NCBI GenBank assembly: GCA_964442745.1
Contig: CAYUAI010000051.1
Span: forward strand, 1 to 30,023
Direction: 5' to 3'
Source: CAYUAI01 sp964442745
GTDB lineage: Bacteria > Pseudomonadota > Gammaproteobacteria > S012-40
Length of the DNA: 30,023 nucleotides
The stretch's first letter is position 1, and every line of letters begins with the position of its first letter. Below, in pieces: positions 28,443 to 30,023 of this stretch. The translations under genes were made by a program, and so were the position numbers. Under the pieces are notes generated by a model that was not told the origin of the DNA, searched no databases, and saw only the letters and a list, made by a program, of their open reading frames with translations.

Positions 28443-28700
28443 TGACCAACCTATCCAGTAGCCATTGATGAAAAAATATCATCACTTTCCCATGGGTGTT
28501 AATCATAATTACCAAAAATTTATTCTTTTTATAATAGGGCTAGGGGAGAAGCCTCCTTTTCGACAGAGCAAAAGCTTATTTACCTATCAATTGATAAAAA
28601 AAGCACGCAAAGCACTGACAATAGATGCTCCTCAAATCAAAGTACATCCTAATAAATTAACCAGTAATAAATTCATTCGTCTCCAAAATTCAATCAGTGA
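28443..28700. other. Intergenic stretch between the two small membrane-protein genes
   Basis: These 258 bases separate the two paralogous genes. A plus-strand frame (28465-28731, from a TTG) overlaps the next gene's 3' end, has no ribosome-binding site and resembles nothing known, so I do not call it. If the small-gene duplication once included a transporter gene, nothing recognisable of it remains here. Confidence 0.4.
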
Positions 28701-28892
28701 TTACAATCCCTCTTTCCTCAATTCGTTATAATTAGACATAATAAGAATGATTAGTAATGTTGCAAAAGCTACCATGTCAGCTAAAATCCAAGCTAAAGCT
28801 AAAGACGGAGTTTCTGGAAAAAAGCTAAAAAATGGCAGAAAACTGACTATTAATAGTGCAATAAACATCGAGAAAATCGTCCTTTCTTTCAT
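28701..28892 (-). CDS. Second two-helix small membrane protein, paralogue of its neighbour
   Basis: A 63-residue protein with two membrane helices, starting at ATG 28892, which has an excellent ribosome-binding site (GGGAGG, five bases upstream). The frame is open to 28928, but the extension is not shared with the paralogue at 28235-28426. Sequence similarity to that protein runs along the whole length. Its stop is followed by 270 bases without a clear gene on this strand. Confidence 0.65.
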   Translation of the reverse strand: MKERTIFSMFIALLIVSFLPFFSFFPETPSLALAWILADMVAFATLLIILIMSNYNELRKEGL

Positions 28893-29090
28893 ACTAACCT
28901 CCCAGTATTGATTAACAAGGCTAATCATAATTCATTCATAAATACAACTGTGACTCCCCGTGACAACGGAATGTCGATTGCTAAAGAATGGGCATGTGAT
29001 AACCACTTTTTATCCACTATTATTCATGAATGATTGAGCGTAATAATACACCATTAAATATAACTCAATGTGGAATCAAACGTAGTTAAA

Positions 29091-29120
29091 ATGATGATCG
29101 GAGTATATCCCGATCATCAT
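29091..29120. terminator. Perfect 11-bp stem-loop, possible terminator
   Basis: ATGATGATCGG (29091-29101) pairs with CCGATCATCAT (29110-29120) across eight bases. Read on the minus strand it lies downstream of the gene at 29274-29927 and is followed by TTT then mixed bases, so the T-tail is weak. It could also be an operator or part of the neighbouring repeat. Confidence 0.4.
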
Positions 29121-29149
29121 TTGTAAGGGAAAAGTAAGTGGAAGCAGGG

Positions 29150-29233
29150 CATTGAAATAAGGAGAATAGCAGAGTATATTGATCTGTTTTTGAGTCGGAT
29201 TCAGTGTGGATTGGCGGCGTTTAATCCACACGA
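29150..29233. repeat. Dispersed intergenic repeat, copy B
   Basis: This copy is collinear with 22710-22797: CATTGAAATAA, then CAGAGT, then ATTGATCT (29178-29185), then a perfect nine-base palindrome GTGTGGATT / AATCCACAC around ten bases (29204-29231). It lacks the extra left-hand palindrome of copy A. The palindrome resembles GTGGATTAAGCG-type elements found many times in some gammaproteobacterial genomes. Confidence 0.7.
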
Positions 29234-29273
29234 CGAGTCTATTTTTCTTGAAATCAGTTTAAATTTACGAATA

Positions 29274-29927
29274 TTACTGCGGAGACATTTCCTGCCACCA
29301 ATTAGGTGAAGCGAGTATCACATCGCCGGTTTCATAAATGCGATTAGCGGTATTAAGCGATTCAAAACCGGTCTCTGTCTGTATTAAGAAAGCGTTGGGG
29401 GCAAAGCTTAATGGCTTAATGACAATTAAATGATGCTGCTTAAACCAAGTATCTATTTGCTGCTGACTCCACTCTGGTTTCATTTGAACTAAGACATTGC
29501 CAGGCAAGGCCTTTTTGGTTCCCGAGGTGGATGCACTGTCATGCAATACAGGTGAAATTTGTCTATTGGCTTCTCTCTTAAAATTTTCAACAACCGTTCC
29601 CTTCAACTCTTCGCTATCAAGCGCCAAAAATCGAACATAGGAAGAGGACTGAGTAGCAACATCTTCTACAGCATTCAATAATTTTAATTGCGTGCTCGTT
29701 TCAGGCTTTGGATCAAATTCAGCCACTAATTTCGGATTGACCCAAACAGATCTTTTCTCATTGCCGTCATACCAGAAATAATGAGACTTTTCATTAAGCT
29801 CAACATGGAAATTTTCCTTTTCAACTCGGTTCTCGGAATTGATTGCTAAGCTCACATTCGACGCAACAAACCCGATTACCATCGTCGCGCTTATAATCAC
29901 TAGTTGATGTAACATTTTTTCCATCAT
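29274..29927 (-). CDS. Secreted protein resembling a subtilase propeptide, without protease domain
   Basis: A 217-residue exported protein. The first 28 residues form a signal peptide (hydrophobic LVIISATMVIGFVAS, likely cut after SLA). The C-terminal 75 residues resemble the N-terminal fervidolysin-like/inhibitor I9-like prodomain of S8 peptidases: GNVLVQMKPEWSQQQIDTWF, then HHLIVIKPLSF, then FESLNTANRIYETGDVILAS and PNW. In proteases this unit folds and inhibits the catalytic domain, but here the protein stops right after it. It could be a stand-alone protease inhibitor or a protease gene truncated at its 3' end. ATG 29927 has AGGAG six bases upstream. Confidence 0.6.
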   Translation of the reverse strand: MMEKMLHQLVIISATMVIGFVASNVSLAINSENRVEKENFHVELNEKSHYFWYDGNEKRSVWVNPKLVAEFDPKPETSTQLKLLNAVEDVATQSSSYVRFLALDSEELKGTVVENFKREANRQISPVLHDSASTSGTKKALPGNVLVQMKPEWSQQQIDTWFKQHHLIVIKPLSFAPNAFLIQTETGFESLNTANRIYETGDVILASPNWWQEMSPQ

Positions 29928-29972
29928 AAATCTCTCCTAAAAATTTTATTAAAAAAACTCTGTTCTTATAAA

Positions 29973-30023
29973 CCCTAGCTCGTCCTTAGTTTTATACACT
30001 ACAGTGTAACAAATCTTATTCAA
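29973..30023. repeat. Right copy of the 51-bp terminal inverted repeat
   Basis: The last 51 bases are the exact reverse complement of 3-53, including the near-palindrome at 29995-30008. It lies about 45 bases upstream of the propeptide-like gene. Because both copies point outward and both stop at the window edge, whatever follows is probably the same sequence at each end. Confidence 0.9.

Larger units (their letters stand above)
28929..29273. other. Intergenic region with stem-loop and repeat
   Basis: These 345 bases hold no gene. They carry an 11-bp stem-loop (29091-29120) and a second copy of the composite repeat (29150-29233), listed separately. No clear promoter for the gene at 28892 was found. 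Confidence 0.5.

Noticed and set aside
28465..28731. 88-codon plus frame between and over the small membrane-protein genes
   Set aside because: TTG start without ribosome-binding site, overlaps the end of a better supported gene, and resembles no family.

Overview
The window looks like gammaproteobacterial chromosome of low to moderate GC. The reasons are close homologues of the E. coli pyruvate-sensing pair BtsS/BtsR, an autotransporter with a C-terminal beta-barrel ending in Phe, lipobox signal peptides, a bufferin (copper-buffering RiPP) operon, and intergenic palindromes of the GTGGATT/AATCCAC type. I cannot name the genus; a Thiotrichales- or Legionellales-like bacterium is only an impression. 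Both ends of the window carry the same 51-bp sequence in inverted orientation (3-53 and 29973-30023). This is either a contig broken at two copies of one mobile element or the inner edges of a large flanked element.

Layout. 1-6325 (minus): a four-gene operon of SWIM zinc-finger protein, DUF5691 protein, MoxR-type AAA ATPase and DUF5682 protein. The last three genes are joined by one-codon gaps or 4-base stop/start overlaps. The VWA-domain partner usually found next would lie off the left edge. 6451-6945 (minus): a cupin protein. 7489-16573 (plus): a Calx-beta autotransporter, then a 2379-residue lipoprotein built of LRRs, fibronectin III domains, thirteen 85-residue repeats, three further repeats and an Ig-like domain. 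16651-16742: a hairpin-bounded intergenic element. 16897-17283 (minus): a small membrane protein. 17842-19820 (plus): bufA-bufB-bufC with a terminator-like hairpin after bufA. 20047-22550 (plus): btsS-btsR. 22551-22840: a composite palindromic repeat. 22841-28892 (minus): two related two-helix membrane proteins, a sodium:solute symporter broken at an 11-G tract, a histidine-kinase-like protein, a response-regulator-like protein broken at an 8-T tract, and a heme-oxygenase-like putative diiron protein. 28893-29273: intergenic, with a second copy of the composite repeat. 29274-29927 (minus): a secreted protein resembling a subtilase propeptide without its protease.

The best candidate for an undescribed system is the kinase-like / receiver-effector / heme-oxygenase-like trio at 22841-26763, apparently a signalling module whose output is a helical domain plus a metal enzyme. 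Both broken genes of this region would be restored by one extra base in a homopolymer, so sequencing error must be excluded before calling either a pseudogene or phase-variable. The bufferin operon, with a lipobox on BufA and a possible ECF promoter, and the surface pair of autotransporter plus giant repeat lipoprotein are the other points of interest.
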